Assembly (NCBI RefSeq): GCF_928381505.1
Contig: NZ_CAKMSJ010000002.1
Location: 364,104 to 428,103, forward strand
Origin: Rothia endophytica
Lineage (GTDB): Bacteria; Actinomycetota; Actinomycetes; Actinomycetales; Micrococcaceae
Reading direction: 5' to 3'
DNA length: 64,000 nt
Made by a program: the position numbers and the translations under genes
Part shown: piece after piece, positions 9,200 to 16,911 of the stretch
Layout: every line of letters begins with the position of its first letter
Position numbering within the stretch: the stretch's first letter is position 1
Notes under the pieces: model-generated
Database searches by the model: none
The model's input: the letters and a program-made list of their open reading frames with translations, nothing else
What the model was told of the DNA's origin: nothing

Positions 9200-10126
9200 C
9201 TAGGCGCCCGGGTTGTTCAGATCCCTGGCCTCAAAGGTGTTGCAATGAGCCATATCACCAGAGTTATAACCTGCCATGTACCAGGCGGTGCGCTGAGCGC
9301 TAGTGCCGTGGGTGTAGGTGGAGCTGTCGGTGTGGCCCTGGCTGGTCATCTGGATGTGGTCATCGCCAATTACTTCGGTAGCGTTGATAATGCTTTCCAG
9401 TTCACTCTCAGAAATGGGCTTGAGCTGAACGGGGGATTCGGTGTCGTTCTGTGCTTCACGAGCCCAAAGACCTGCGTAGCAATCTGCCTGTAGCTCAACG
9501 CGCACTGCACCTGAGTCAGCACCCTTGGGGTCGTACTGGGAGTATTTCAAATCTCCGAGCTGGTTTTGAATGTGGTGACCGAACTCGTGGGCCAGCACGT
9601 ACTGTTCGGCTGCCTGACCGCCGGTTGCACCCAGCTGGGTCTTCATGGTGTCAAAGAAGCTGGTATCCACATAAGCGGTCTGGTCTGCGGGGCAGTAGAA
9701 GGGGCCAACTGCGCTGGATGCTCGACCGCAGCCGGTGCTCACTCCACCGCTAAAAAGCTGGAGTACCGGTGGTGCGTAGGCAGTCCCGGTAGCTGCAGGC
9801 AGAGCATCTTCCCAGAAGTAATCCAAAGAGTTGGCGGTGCCTACCATATTGCAGTCGGTGATGTTATTAGCATCCTCACCGGTCTTGCATTCATTTTGGA
9901 GCTGGTCTTCAGACTCGGGGCTCACATTTGAGTAATCGAAAGAGGTACCGCCGGTGACCTGGTTGAGCATGTTGAGACCGTCCTGGCCGAAGAAGACGCC
10001 TACCGCAAGGACAAGCAGCATACCGCCCAGTCCGCCGCCCACCTTCATGCCGGTGCCGCCTCTACCGCCGCCACCGCTACGGCGAACTCTATCGGTGTTA
10101 AGCTGTGAATTTTCTTTGAAAGCCAT
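9200..10126 (-). CDS. Neutral zinc metallopeptidase (YpfJ family), membrane-anchored
   Basis: A 308-residue protein of the predicted neutral zinc metallopeptidase family (YpfJ/KPN_02809). It has a Gly/Arg-rich cytoplasmic start (SGGGGRGGTG), one membrane segment (about residues 30-48, GGMLLVLAVGVFFG) and an extracellular domain with the zinc motif HEFGHHIQNQLG (HExxH). Four cysteines in the outer part could form disulfides. The ATG at 10126 (MAFKENSQLNTDRVRR) matches the usual short N-terminus; a longer in-frame start at 10195 adds 23 residues without similarity. The substrate is unknown. It is a single-gene unit with its own terminator. Confidence 0.88.
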   Translation of the reverse strand: MAFKENSQLNTDRVRRSGGGGRGGTGMKVGGGLGGMLLVLAVGVFFGQDGLNMLNQVTGGTSFDYSNVSPESEDQLQNECKTGEDANNITDCNMVGTANSLDYFWEDALPAATGTAYAPPVLQLFSGGVSTGCGRASSAVGPFYCPADQTAYVDTSFFDTMKTQLGATGGQAAEQYVLAHEFGHHIQNQLGDLKYSQYDPKGADSGAVRVELQADCYAGLWAREAQNDTESPVQLKPISESELESIINATEVIGDDHIQMTSQGHTDSSTYTHGTSAQRTAWYMAGYNSGDMAHCNTFEARDLNNPGA

Positions 10127-10236
10127 CATAGGTACAGCATATTGAAAGGAGCCATTTTTACCCCGCTCGACACGAGTAAAAGTTTTCCGCATCAACTAGA
10201 TGGCATGAACCTTGCAGGTGGTTGAGGGTAATGGGT

Positions 10237-10860
10237 CTAGTGACCGGGACGGTCCAGGCCTCTTGCGGCTAGGGCATCGCCGGTTTCTTGGGCGTAGGCA
10301 ACCGTTGCAATCACCAGGGGAGTGAAGAGCCTGAATGAATTGATCCGCACACCCCGTGCAGCTACCGCCACCGTTAGAGCATTCCACTGATCCATGATGA
10401 CGGGGATGGAACGAACCATGAGAGCTAGGGCTAGGCCAACGGTCTCCGGGTTGCCACCTACCCACCGCAAGGGGGCGCAGAGCCAGATAAAGCCGTCGAT
10501 GATGACCGGCATGGGGGTGCTCCAGAGCAAGACCTTGGATGCAAAAATCATAGTCAGCAGGGTCAGCAGAACGTCCGCGCCAGTGTCAACTTTGCCTGAA
10601 AAGAGATAGTAGACCGTCAGGATTGCTAGTAGAAGCCAGAGCGAGCGCACCGCCTGCCACCAGTGAGAGAGCGGAATGCGAGCGCAAAACCCTAGCGTTA
10701 GCACCAGGGCTAGGGCACCTAGACCAACCCCCCAATGCTGAGTCATAGCTAGTAGTAGAGCTAAAAGAAGGATAAAAGCGCCCTTGTACTTTAGGGTAAG
10801 CCGGTGAAGTGGGCTATCTAGAGGTGTATAGGTGCCAAAAAGATTATTGGTCAGTTTCAT
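10237..10860 (-). CDS. bioN: Biotin ECF transporter transmembrane protein BioN
   Basis: A 207-residue EcfT-type membrane protein of the energy-coupling-factor biotin importer. It has four to five hydrophobic helices and the cytoplasmic coupling elements ARG (AARGVRIN and AARGLDRPGH) typical of EcfT/BioN. The ATG overlaps the stop of bioM as TAATG (10858-10862), which indicates translational coupling. With bioY and bioM it forms a complete bioYMN operon, so biotin is the substrate with good confidence. Confidence 0.93.
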   Translation of the reverse strand: MKLTNNLFGTYTPLDSPLHRLTLKYKGAFILLLALLLAMTQHWGVGLGALALVLTLGFCARIPLSHWWQAVRSLWLLLAILTVYYLFSGKVDTGADVLLTLLTMIFASKVLLWSTPMPVIIDGFIWLCAPLRWVGGNPETVGLALALMVRSIPVIMDQWNALTVAVAARGVRINSFRLFTPLVIATVAYAQETGDALAARGLDRPGH

Positions 10861-11666
10861 TAACCTACCTGACCATCAGTGCCTGGAACCCCTGAAGCAT
10901 GGGGATGTGAAGGGTCAGGGAACCCTGATGCACACCAGCCCTTATAGGCATCTATGACCTGCCCTGCCGGCCCCTGCGCCAGCAAACGCCCCTCGTGAAT
11001 CACCAGAGCTTCCTCACACCGAGCTGCCAGCTCAAGGTCGTGGGTTGAAATCACCAGTTGTTGTGAAAGGTCTTTCAGTAAGGCAAACAACCTCAACCTA
11101 TTCCGCAGATCCAAAAGAGTCGTTGGTTCATCAAGGAGCAGGACACGAGGCTCAACCGCCAACACCGAGGTTAGGGCGGCCAGCTGTTTTTCCCCACCTG
11201 ACAGGCTAAACACCGAATCAGTAGCCCTATGCTCAACACCCCGCGCTTGCAGGGCGTCCAGAGCAGCTGCCCGGCGGGCGTCCTTGTCTTTGATGTGCTG
11301 CAGGGATAGTTCAACATCTTCGGCAGCGGTGGGCATAATCAGCTGCGCCTGCGGGTCTGAAAAGAGCAAACCGACGTGCTGGCGCACTGCCCGAATATTG
11401 GTGTAGACATCCACGCCATGCACCGTTGCTGCGCCAGAACTTAGCTCGCTCAATCCATTGAATAGTCGCAGGAAGGTAGATTTACCCGAGCCATTGAGCC
11501 CCAGTACTGCGGTCGTGGGGGAGGAAAGGCGTACCGTAATATCACTCAGAATAGTGCGTTGCTCGGTGCCGGTCTCAACGGTGACAGTGGCGTTACGGGT
11601 TGCTAAAACACCGTCCATAGAAAACTCTACGGACGGTGTTTTAGCTTCGCTGCGGCGAAAGAACAC
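10860..11666 (-). CDS. bioM: Biotin ECF transporter ATPase BioM
   Basis: A 268-residue ABC ATPase that energises biotin uptake with BioN and BioY. Motifs: Walker A GLNGSGKST, Q-loop LLFSDPQAQ, signature LSGGEKQ, Walker B VLLLDEPTT followed by LLDLRNR, and H-loop VISTHDLE. The Q-loop and the DEPTTLLD form are typical of ECF ATPases. It starts 10 bp after bioY. A later ATG (MDGVLATRN) is a possible alternative start. Confidence 0.93.
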   Translation of the reverse strand: MFFRRSEAKTPSVEFSMDGVLATRNATVTVETGTEQRTILSDITVRLSSPTTAVLGLNGSGKSTFLRLFNGLSELSSGAATVHGVDVYTNIRAVRQHVGLLFSDPQAQLIMPTAAEDVELSLQHIKDKDARRAAALDALQARGVEHRATDSVFSLSGGEKQLAALTSVLAVEPRVLLLDEPTTLLDLRNRLRLFALLKDLSQQLVISTHDLELAARCEEALVIHEGRLLAQGPAGQVIDAYKGWCASGFPDPSHPHASGVPGTDGQVG

Positions 11667-11676
11667 GTGGGTTTAC

Positions 11677-12264
11677 CTAACGGGAGAGGGTGGGGAAAGC
11701 GCGGTGTACTGCTAGAGCAACCATAATGGCAACAGCGCATTTAATGAGATCACCGGGAATATAGATGGCAGCTGCCAGCGCTGCAGCTTGGAGGGATAGA
11801 TCTGCATTAATCATCATGCCTGCGATACCAAAAATCTGGATGACCGCGAAACCTGCTAAGACTGCTCCAAACTGGTGGATTACCTGAGACTTCTTATTAC
11901 CATACTTGCGCAGTGCGAGATGGGAGAGGAAACCTGCAATGAAAGCTCCAGGGACGAAGCCCAGCAAATAGCCGAAGGAGGGGCTGGCAATGGTGCCAAA
12001 GCCGGCGCCGCCGCGTGCAAAGACGGGTAGTCCCAGTAGCCCTGCTACCAGGTAAAGAGTTACTGCAAAAGCAGCTCGCTTACCGCCCAGGATGAGGGCT
12101 GTGGTGTAAATAGCCAGAGTCTGCAAGGTAATGGGAACCCCGGCAGGGCCAACGGGCACAGCAGGCAGAAGAGCGCAGACAGCGATGAAAGCGGCGAATA
12201 CTGCAATAAGGGCTAGGTCGCGCCCAACGTTGGGGGCACTAGCGCGATTGTAGGTTGTTGTCAT
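11677..12264 (-). CDS. bioY: Biotin transporter substrate-binding protein BioY
   Basis: A 195-residue membrane protein that binds biotin (S component). It has about six hydrophobic helices and the BioY pattern: AALLPAVPVGPAGVPITLQTLA near the N-terminus, RGGAGFGTIASPSFGYLLGF in the middle and IPGDLIKC near the C-terminus. It is the first gene of the biotin uptake operon. The start codon is only 7 nt from a TATAGT box, so the mRNA is probably leaderless, and a 21-bp palindrome sits just upstream. Confidence 0.95.
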   Translation of the reverse strand: MTTTYNRASAPNVGRDLALIAVFAAFIAVCALLPAVPVGPAGVPITLQTLAIYTTALILGGKRAAFAVTLYLVAGLLGLPVFARGGAGFGTIASPSFGYLLGFVPGAFIAGFLSHLALRKYGNKKSQVIHQFGAVLAGFAVIQIFGIAGMMINADLSLQAAALAAAIYIPGDLIKCAVAIMVALAVHRAFPTLSR

Positions 12265-12269
12265 GGGAA

Positions 12270-12304
12270 CTACTATAAACCCATTTTTGAACAGTGTTCA
12301 AAAA
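12270..12304 (-). promoter_or_regulatory. bioY promoter with BioQ-type palindromic operator
   Basis: TTTTTGAACA (12284-12293) and TGTTCAAAAA (12295-12304) form a perfect inverted repeat around one base. On the minus strand TTGAAC, an 18-bp spacer and TATAGT make a promoter that the repeat overlaps. The core TGAAC-N3-GTTCA resembles operators of the TetR-type biotin repressor BioQ of actinobacteria. The GAAC-N3-GTTC spacing differs from the N4 of LexA boxes. Confidence 0.75.
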
Positions 12305-12454
12305 GCGTATGTATGCTGATGTTTTAGGAACCGCAGGCCTCGGCTGGTGGATGTGAGTAACCACGCCGATGCTAGGCACTGACGCACCAGCATTGACCCC
12401 CTAGAATGGAAAGTTGGCGCACAGCCCGATGCGCGCGATACACCTAACCTAAGG

Positions 12455-14059
12455 ATGACCTTGCTCACCGTTACTAACCTAGAACTCCGTGCTGGCGCCC
12501 GCCTGTTGATGGAAGACGTTAACTTCCGCATTGATAAGGGCGATAAGGTGGGCCTGGTGGGGCGTAACGGTGCTGGTAAAACTACCATGACCAAGGTTTT
12601 GGCGGGTCTAACACTGCCAGCTGACGGGTCTGTAACGCGCGGTGGCACCATCGGTTACCTGCCCCAGGACCCCAAGGTCGATGACATGACGCAGCTGGCT
12701 AAGGACCGCATTTTTTCTGCACGTGGCCTTGATGGTGTGGCTCGAAAGATGCGCGAAACCCAAGAAATGATGGCTAGCGAAGACCCGGAGATTCACGCCA
12801 AGGGGATGCGCCGCTACGATCGCCTAGAAGCCGAGTTCATTAGCGGTGGTGGTTATGCGGCTGAATCTGAGGCCGCAACCATCACAGCTAACCTTGACTT
12901 GCCCGAACGCGTCCTCAGTCAGCCACTTTCGACCCTGTCTGGCGGTCAGCGCCGCCGTGTTGAGCTGGCACGCATCCTCTTTGCCAATGCAGATACCATG
13001 TTGCTGGATGAACCGACCAACCACCTGGATGCTGATTCTGTGGTCTGGTTGCGAGACTTCCTCAAAAACTACTCGGGCGGCATCCTGGTGATTAGCCACG
13101 ATGTGGAGCTGATGGAACTGGTAGTGAACAAGGTCTTTTACCTGGACGCCAACCGCTGCGTTATTGATATTTACAACATGGGCTGGAAGACCTATCTGCT
13201 GCAGCGCGAGCAGGACGAAGCCCGCCGCAAGCGTGAGCGCGCCAACGCCCAGAAGAAGGCCTCGGCGCTCATGGAGCAGGCCAACAAGATGCGCGCTAAG
13301 GCAACCAAAGCTGTTGCCGCTCAGCAGATGATCAAGCGAGCAGAGAAGATGATGCGTGGCCTTGAAGACGAGCGTCAGGTGGACAAGGTTGCCGCTATTC
13401 GTTTCCCTGACCCTGCGCCGTGCGGTAAGACCCCGCTGTCAGCCGAAGGTCTGTCAAAGTCCTACGGTTCGCTGGAAATCTTTACCGATGTAGACCTGGC
13501 CATTGACCGCGGTGCCCGTGTGGTGGTGCTGGGCTTCAACGGTGCCGGTAAAACCACTTTGCTGCGCATGCTTGCCAAGACCACCCAGCCAGACACCGGT
13601 GAGGTTGTCTATGGGCACGGGGCTAAAGTTGGCTACTTCGCTCAGGAACACGAAATTCTGGATGGCAGCCGCACGGTTTACGAAAACATGAAAACAGCTG
13701 CCCCTGATCTTGATGACACTAAGGTCCGCACCGTTCTGGGCTCCTTCTTGTTCTCAGGGGATGACGTTGATAAGCCGGCTGGCGTGCTGTCCGGTGGAGA
13801 AAAGACCCGCCTGTCGCTAGCAACCCTGGTGGCCTCGTCCGCTAACGTTCTGCTACTGGATGAGCCTACCAACAACCTTGACCCGGCCTCCCGCGAGGAA
13901 ATCCTCAATGCACTGAAGAACTATCAGGGTGCCATTGTGATGGTTAGCCACGATGAAGGCGCTGTGGAAGCTCTGAACCCTGAGCGCGTGCTGCTTCTGC
14001 CCGATGCGGTCGAGGACTTGTGGAGCAAGGAATACCAGGACCTCATTTCCCTAGCCTAA
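12455..14059 (+). CDS. ABC-F family ATP-binding protein
   Basis: A 534-residue soluble protein with two ABC domains and no membrane segment, the layout of ABC-F translation factors. The first domain has GRNGAGKTT, LSGGQRRR and LLDEPTNHLD; the second has GFNGAGKTT, LSGGEKTR and LLDEPTNNLD. Between them lies a charged helical linker (about residues 240-310, rich in Arg, Lys and Glu) that in ABC-F proteins reaches the ribosomal P-site tRNA. Members range from housekeeping to antibiotic protection; the sequence does not decide between these. The ATG has AAGG directly before it, an unusually short spacing. Confidence 0.92.
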   Translation: MTLLTVTNLELRAGARLLMEDVNFRIDKGDKVGLVGRNGAGKTTMTKVLAGLTLPADGSVTRGGTIGYLPQDPKVDDMTQLAKDRIFSARGLDGVARKMRETQEMMASEDPEIHAKGMRRYDRLEAEFISGGGYAAESEAATITANLDLPERVLSQPLSTLSGGQRRRVELARILFANADTMLLDEPTNHLDADSVVWLRDFLKNYSGGILVISHDVELMELVVNKVFYLDANRCVIDIYNMGWKTYLLQREQDEARRKRERANAQKKASALMEQANKMRAKATKAVAAQQMIKRAEKMMRGLEDERQVDKVAAIRFPDPAPCGKTPLSAEGLSKSYGSLEIFTDVDLAIDRGARVVVLGFNGAGKTTLLRMLAKTTQPDTGEVVYGHGAKVGYFAQEHEILDGSRTVYENMKTAAPDLDDTKVRTVLGSFLFSGDDVDKPAGVLSGGEKTRLSLATLVASSANVLLLDEPTNNLDPASREEILNALKNYQGAIVMVSHDEGAVEALNPERVLLLPDAVEDLWSKEYQDLISLA

Positions 14060-14096
14060 GCTGATAAGCCACCTGGCCCATAGCGGTTAGAGTAGT

Positions 14097-14130
14097 GGCC
14101 CGCATGCCCCGTGGATGCGGGCCTCTTTAC
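14097..14130 (+). terminator. Intrinsic terminator of the ABC-F gene
   Basis: GGCCCGCAT (14097-14105) pairs with ATGCGGGCC (14115-14123), followed by TCTTTAC. It lies 38 bp after the stop. Confidence 0.8.
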
Positions 14131-14429
14131 ATCTACCCTTGGTCCGTACCAAAATTCTTGTATGTCCGTTTCTTACAGATGCTCTTTGTCTAACCCGTCA
14201 CGTTATAAAATTAATAGCATTGCGTTTTGTGGGTTTTGCGACGCTAAACAAAGGTCACGGTTTGATAACAAAAGAAAAGGGGTGGAACCCCCTGGGCGCC
14301 CTGCGTAAAGTAGTAACCAGCAGATGAGCCAATGGTTCAGTTGCCAATCAAGAAGACCGTGACAAACAGGTCGTCACGGTTTAAATAGGTCAACATCGTT
14401 GTTGGCTGCTACTTGAAAGGGATGATTCA
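14131..14429 (+). promoter_or_regulatory. Long upstream region of a 26-codon gene, with palindrome and repeated GTCACG motif
   Basis: No convincing longer gene. GTCACG occurs at 14197, 14254 and 14373, two of them followed by TTT and A/T-rich sequence. At 14356-14380 ACCGTGAC and GTCACGGT form a perfect inverted repeat with 9 bases between. GTGACA (14359-14364), a 17-bp spacer and TAAATA (14382-14387) make a plausible promoter inside the palindrome. A regulator site is inferred. Confidence 0.55.
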
Positions 14430-14510
14430 ATGCTGGAATCACACGACGTACGTTACCCCGAAATCGCTGAAGACGGCGTAGAGGTCGACGTTTTCTGGAC
14501 CGAGGGCTAA
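14430..14510 (+). CDS. Solitary 26-residue small protein candidate
   Basis: A short open frame of 26 codons starts with ATG behind a good ribosome binding site (GAAAGGGA, 8-10 bases upstream) and ends with TAA. The peptide begins MLESHDVRYPEIAEDG and ends in VFWTEG; it is acidic, without cysteine and without a hydrophobic segment. It is framed by its own promoter with a palindrome and by a strong terminator, which argues for a real transcription unit. I do not recognise a family. It might be a small regulator, a leader peptide or the spurious reading of a small RNA. Confidence 0.5.
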   Translation: MLESHDVRYPEIAEDGVEVDVFWTEG

Positions 14511-14547
14511 AAACCCCTATCTCTCATCTTCAACGATTTCAATAAAG

Positions 14548-14584
14548 GTGAACCCCGCACAGACGCGGGGTTCACTTTCTTTTT
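14548..14584 (+). terminator. Intrinsic terminator of the 26-codon gene
   Basis: GTGAACCCCGC (14548-14558) pairs perfectly with GCGGGGTTCAC (14565-14575), followed by TTTCTTTTT. It also faces the YdjM-like gene on the other strand, but the T-run favours the plus strand. Confidence 0.9.
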
Positions 14585-14608
14585 AAGCTCAGATTCCTAC
14601 CCCTGAGG

Positions 14609-15337
14609 CTACAGGCTCAATAGAGCTCTTACACCTTCTAAGGGATAGGTGTTCAGAACTCCCAGCTGCGCCAGAGTGTAGGCTCCAATATAAAGCGTCA
14701 GGATGCTGGTCAGAATATTCTCTCGGGCACTGCCTGCTTCGCCCAGCAGGGGCAGTGCCATATATCCGCTCTTTCGCCAGAGCATGCTGGCAACGGCGGG
14801 CTTGACCGTTAGTGGCCAAAAAGGATTGACGCCCCGCACTGTAAGGGCGTCACCCAGAACGTGTATGGTAGCGCCTGTGAGAATTGCCCAGGGCATGTGG
14901 GTTAGTGCATCCAGGTGCAGCGTGGCTACCGACAGACCGATGGCGCCCAGCCAGCCACCCGGCGCTTTAAATACCCTCAGCGCAAGCCCTCCTGCAAATC
15001 CGGTGAGGGCTAAAGCTAGCAGCGGAATGCCCTGATAAAGAAGACGATCGGCACCACATGCTAGACCCCAGAAAACAGCTAGCCCAACTATGGAATGGGT
15101 GCCCTTGCGGTGCCCGCCAGAAGCGGCAGCAGCCAGTCGAGCCACCCATCGGCTAATAGGTGGGATGGAATGAGCGATCGTACCTCGGTGGTGGTCAATA
15201 TCAGGCAGCATGCCTGCGCCGGCTGCTACCAGTGTGGTGACGATGAGGGTGGGTGTGTCGTGGACGTGAATGAGCCCGCTTTCGTTCAGTGCAAACCAGG
15301 CGGCGGCAGCGCTCACGGAGTGGGAGTAGCCCATCAT
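14609..15337 (-). CDS. YdjM-like membrane-bound metal-dependent hydrolase
   Basis: A 242-residue membrane protein of the YdjM family (LexA-regulated inner-membrane hydrolase in Escherichia coli). The conserved N-terminal GYSHSVSAAAAW, the metal-type MLPDIDHH and the RKGTHSIVGL block are present; several hydrophobic helices fill the rest and a last conserved HVLGDALT segment contains another His/Asp pair. AAGGA lies 9 bases before the first of two adjacent ATG codons (15337 and 15334). A LexA-like box lies 52 bp upstream. Biochemical function is unknown even in the model family. Confidence 0.85.
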   Translation of the reverse strand: MMGYSHSVSAAAAWFALNESGLIHVHDTPTLIVTTLVAAGAGMLPDIDHHRGTIAHSIPPISRWVARLAAAASGGHRKGTHSIVGLAVFWGLACGADRLLYQGIPLLALALTGFAGGLALRVFKAPGGWLGAIGLSVATLHLDALTHMPWAILTGATIHVLGDALTVRGVNPFWPLTVKPAVASMLWRKSGYMALPLLGEAGSARENILTSILTLYIGAYTLAQLGVLNTYPLEGVRALLSL

Positions 15338-15376
15338 GGTGGTGTGATCCTTCTGTGGCGATCGGAAAGCACAACC

Positions 15377-15405
15377 TTAACACAACATCGAATATATGTT
15401 CTAAT
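15377..15405. promoter_or_regulatory. Divergent promoter with LexA-like box (ydjM-like / xanthine permease)
   Basis: On the plus strand TTAACA (15377-15382), 17 bp and TCTAAT (15400-15405) form a promoter toward the permease. On the minus strand TATATT (15396-15391) could be the -10 of the YdjM-like gene. CGAATATATGTTCT (15389-15402) matches 12 of 14 positions of the gram-positive LexA consensus CGAACRNRYGTTYG and overlaps both. Confidence 0.6.
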
Positions 15406-15457
15406 GATGGCGGCTAGTAAATCATCTGCCACTAAAACCCAATAAGGAAACAGTCCC

Positions 15458-15538
15458 GTTGTTCGCCTACAGCGAGACTAATCCGAGTAGTATTGAACAG
15501 TGCTCTGCCGCCCAGCACACCCAAGGGCGGCCTTTTCT
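15458..15538 (+). ncRNA. Leader with aptamer-like stem and terminator hairpin before the xanthine permease
   Basis: The predicted transcript has about 150 nt of leader. CGTTGTTC (15457-15464) can pair with GAACAGTG (15495-15502) and inside it CTAC (15467-15470) with GTAG (15487-15490). Directly after, GCCGCCC (15507-15513) pairs perfectly with GGGCGGC (15525-15531), followed by CTTTTCT, an intrinsic terminator ahead of the coding region. This layout suggests transcription attenuation. It does not show the purine-riboswitch core that I know. Confidence 0.45.
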
Positions 15539-15564
15539 ATTAACTTCATATCGAAAGTCAACCG

Positions 15565-16911
15565 TTGAACCAACATACCCAAGGGTCAGAATCTTCGACC
15601 CCTGCTGAAACTTCAACCGAAATGCTCTACCAACTCGAGGACGTCCCACCCATGGGTGTCTCTGTCCTGTTGGCTTTACAGCACATCCTGGCCGCCTTCG
15701 CTGGCATTATAGCCGTACCGCTGGTCGTTTGTACTGCGCTCGGCTTCTCAGTACCTCAAACCTCCCTCGTGGTCTCAGCCTCCATCTTCGTGGCGGGTAT
15801 CGCAACCTTCATTCAGTCCAAGGGCATTGGCCCTGTGGGCGCTCGCGTACCGGGCATGATGGGCACTGACTTCACTTTCGTGAACCCCACCATCGCGGTG
15901 GGCTCCCAGTTCGGTATGGCGGGTATCGTCGCTGCAACCCTGAGCGCCTCTCTGGTTGAAATCGTGCTTTCCCGCTTCATCAAGCCACTGATGCGCTTCT
16001 TCCCGCCGCTGATTACCGGAACCGTTGTTGCGCTCATCGGTATCACCCTCCTTCCGGTTTCCATGGACTGGGCCGCCGGGGGAGTCGGCTCCGAGAACTA
16101 CGGTTCTCTCCAGAACCTCAGCATTGCCTTCGGTGTTATGGCGCTGACCCTCGCTATTGCCCACTTTGGGCGCGGTATTCTGCGAGCTGCTGCCGTCTTT
16201 ATCGGCATGGTGGTGGGCTACCTGGTCTGCATCCCTCTTGGGCTAGTTGACCTCTCAGCCGTGGGTGATGCGGCCTGGTTCGCCCTGCCCAACATCTTTG
16301 CTTACGGTTTTCACTTTGACTGGGCTTCTATCCTGGCTTTTGTGCCTGCCTACATCGTATCGACCATCGGCACGGTGGGTATCATGATGGCTATCGGTCA
16401 GGCTTCCGGCACTACCATGAGCAGTAAAAAAGTCTCAGGTGGTGTGCTGGCGGACGGCGTTGGCTCGGCAATCGCTGGTGTCTTTGGCGCTGGCCCCAAC
16501 ACAGCTTTCTCGCAAAATGTTGGTTTGGTGACCCTGACTAAGGTGGCATCCCGCCGAGTCATGATCATTGCGGGTCTGATTTTGCTGGCTCTGGGCGTTT
16601 TCCCTAAACTCTCAGCACTGATTTCTGTGATGCCCCAGCCTGTACTTGGTGGTGCTGGCGTCATCATGTTCGGCCTGGTGGCTGCTCAGGGCATCAAAAC
16701 TCTGGCAACCATTGACCTAGGCGACCGAGAATTGCTGATTGTCTCGGTTGCATTTGCGCTGGGTATTGGCGTGACGGTTCGCCCCGATATGCTGGCCAAC
16801 CTGCCCTCAGCTCTGCAGATGATCCTCTCCTCCGGTATCTCAACCGGAACCCTGGCAGCATTGCTACTCAACATCATCTTGGTGAATCGAAAGACAAAGG
16901 AAACCCGATGA
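15565..16911 (+). CDS. NCS2 family xanthine/purine permease
   Basis: A 448-residue membrane transporter of the nucleobase-cation symporter 2 family with about 12-14 hydrophobic helices. The family signature is visible as QNVGLVTLTKVASR, and GTDFTFV and GPNTAFSQN lie in the expected substrate-binding regions. The next gene overlaps it and encodes xanthine phosphoribosyltransferase, so xanthine (perhaps also urate) is the likely substrate, as in pbuX-xpt pairs. Translation seems to start at TTG 15565 after TCGAAAG; the first 25 residues are polar. Expression is probably controlled by the leader hairpin upstream. Confidence 0.9.
   Translation: MNQHTQGSESSTPAETSTEMLYQLEDVPPMGVSVLLALQHILAAFAGIIAVPLVVCTALGFSVPQTSLVVSASIFVAGIATFIQSKGIGPVGARVPGMMGTDFTFVNPTIAVGSQFGMAGIVAATLSASLVEIVLSRFIKPLMRFFPPLITGTVVALIGITLLPVSMDWAAGGVGSENYGSLQNLSIAFGVMALTLAIAHFGRGILRAAAVFIGMVVGYLVCIPLGLVDLSAVGDAAWFALPNIFAYGFHFDWASILAFVPAYIVSTIGTVGIMMAIGQASGTTMSSKKVSGGVLADGVGSAIAGVFGAGPNTAFSQNVGLVTLTKVASRRVMIIAGLILLALGVFPKLSALISVMPQPVLGGAGVIMFGLVAAQGIKTLATIDLGDRELLIVSVAFALGIGVTVRPDMLANLPSALQMILSSGISTGTLAALLLNIILVNRKTKETR

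Noticed and set aside
12284..12304. bioY palindrome as a LexA box
   Set aside because: The spacing is GAAC-N3-GTTC; LexA boxes in this group have N4, and the gene context is biotin.
14111..14327. Two overlapping plus-strand frames of 65-70 codons after the ABC-F terminator
   Set aside because: No ribosome binding site, unusual composition (many Ser/Cys) and overlap of frames; the region looks regulatory.
15405..15446. 13-codon frame (MMAASKSSATKTQ) as a leader peptide of the permease
   Set aside because: It starts within the predicted -10 box, before the transcription start, so it would not be on the mRNA.
15493..15505. TTGAACAGTGCTC in the xanthine permease leader as a BioQ site
   Set aside because: Only one half matches (the other half is GCTCT, not GTTCA), it lies inside the predicted leader RNA stem and the genes are unrelated to biotin.
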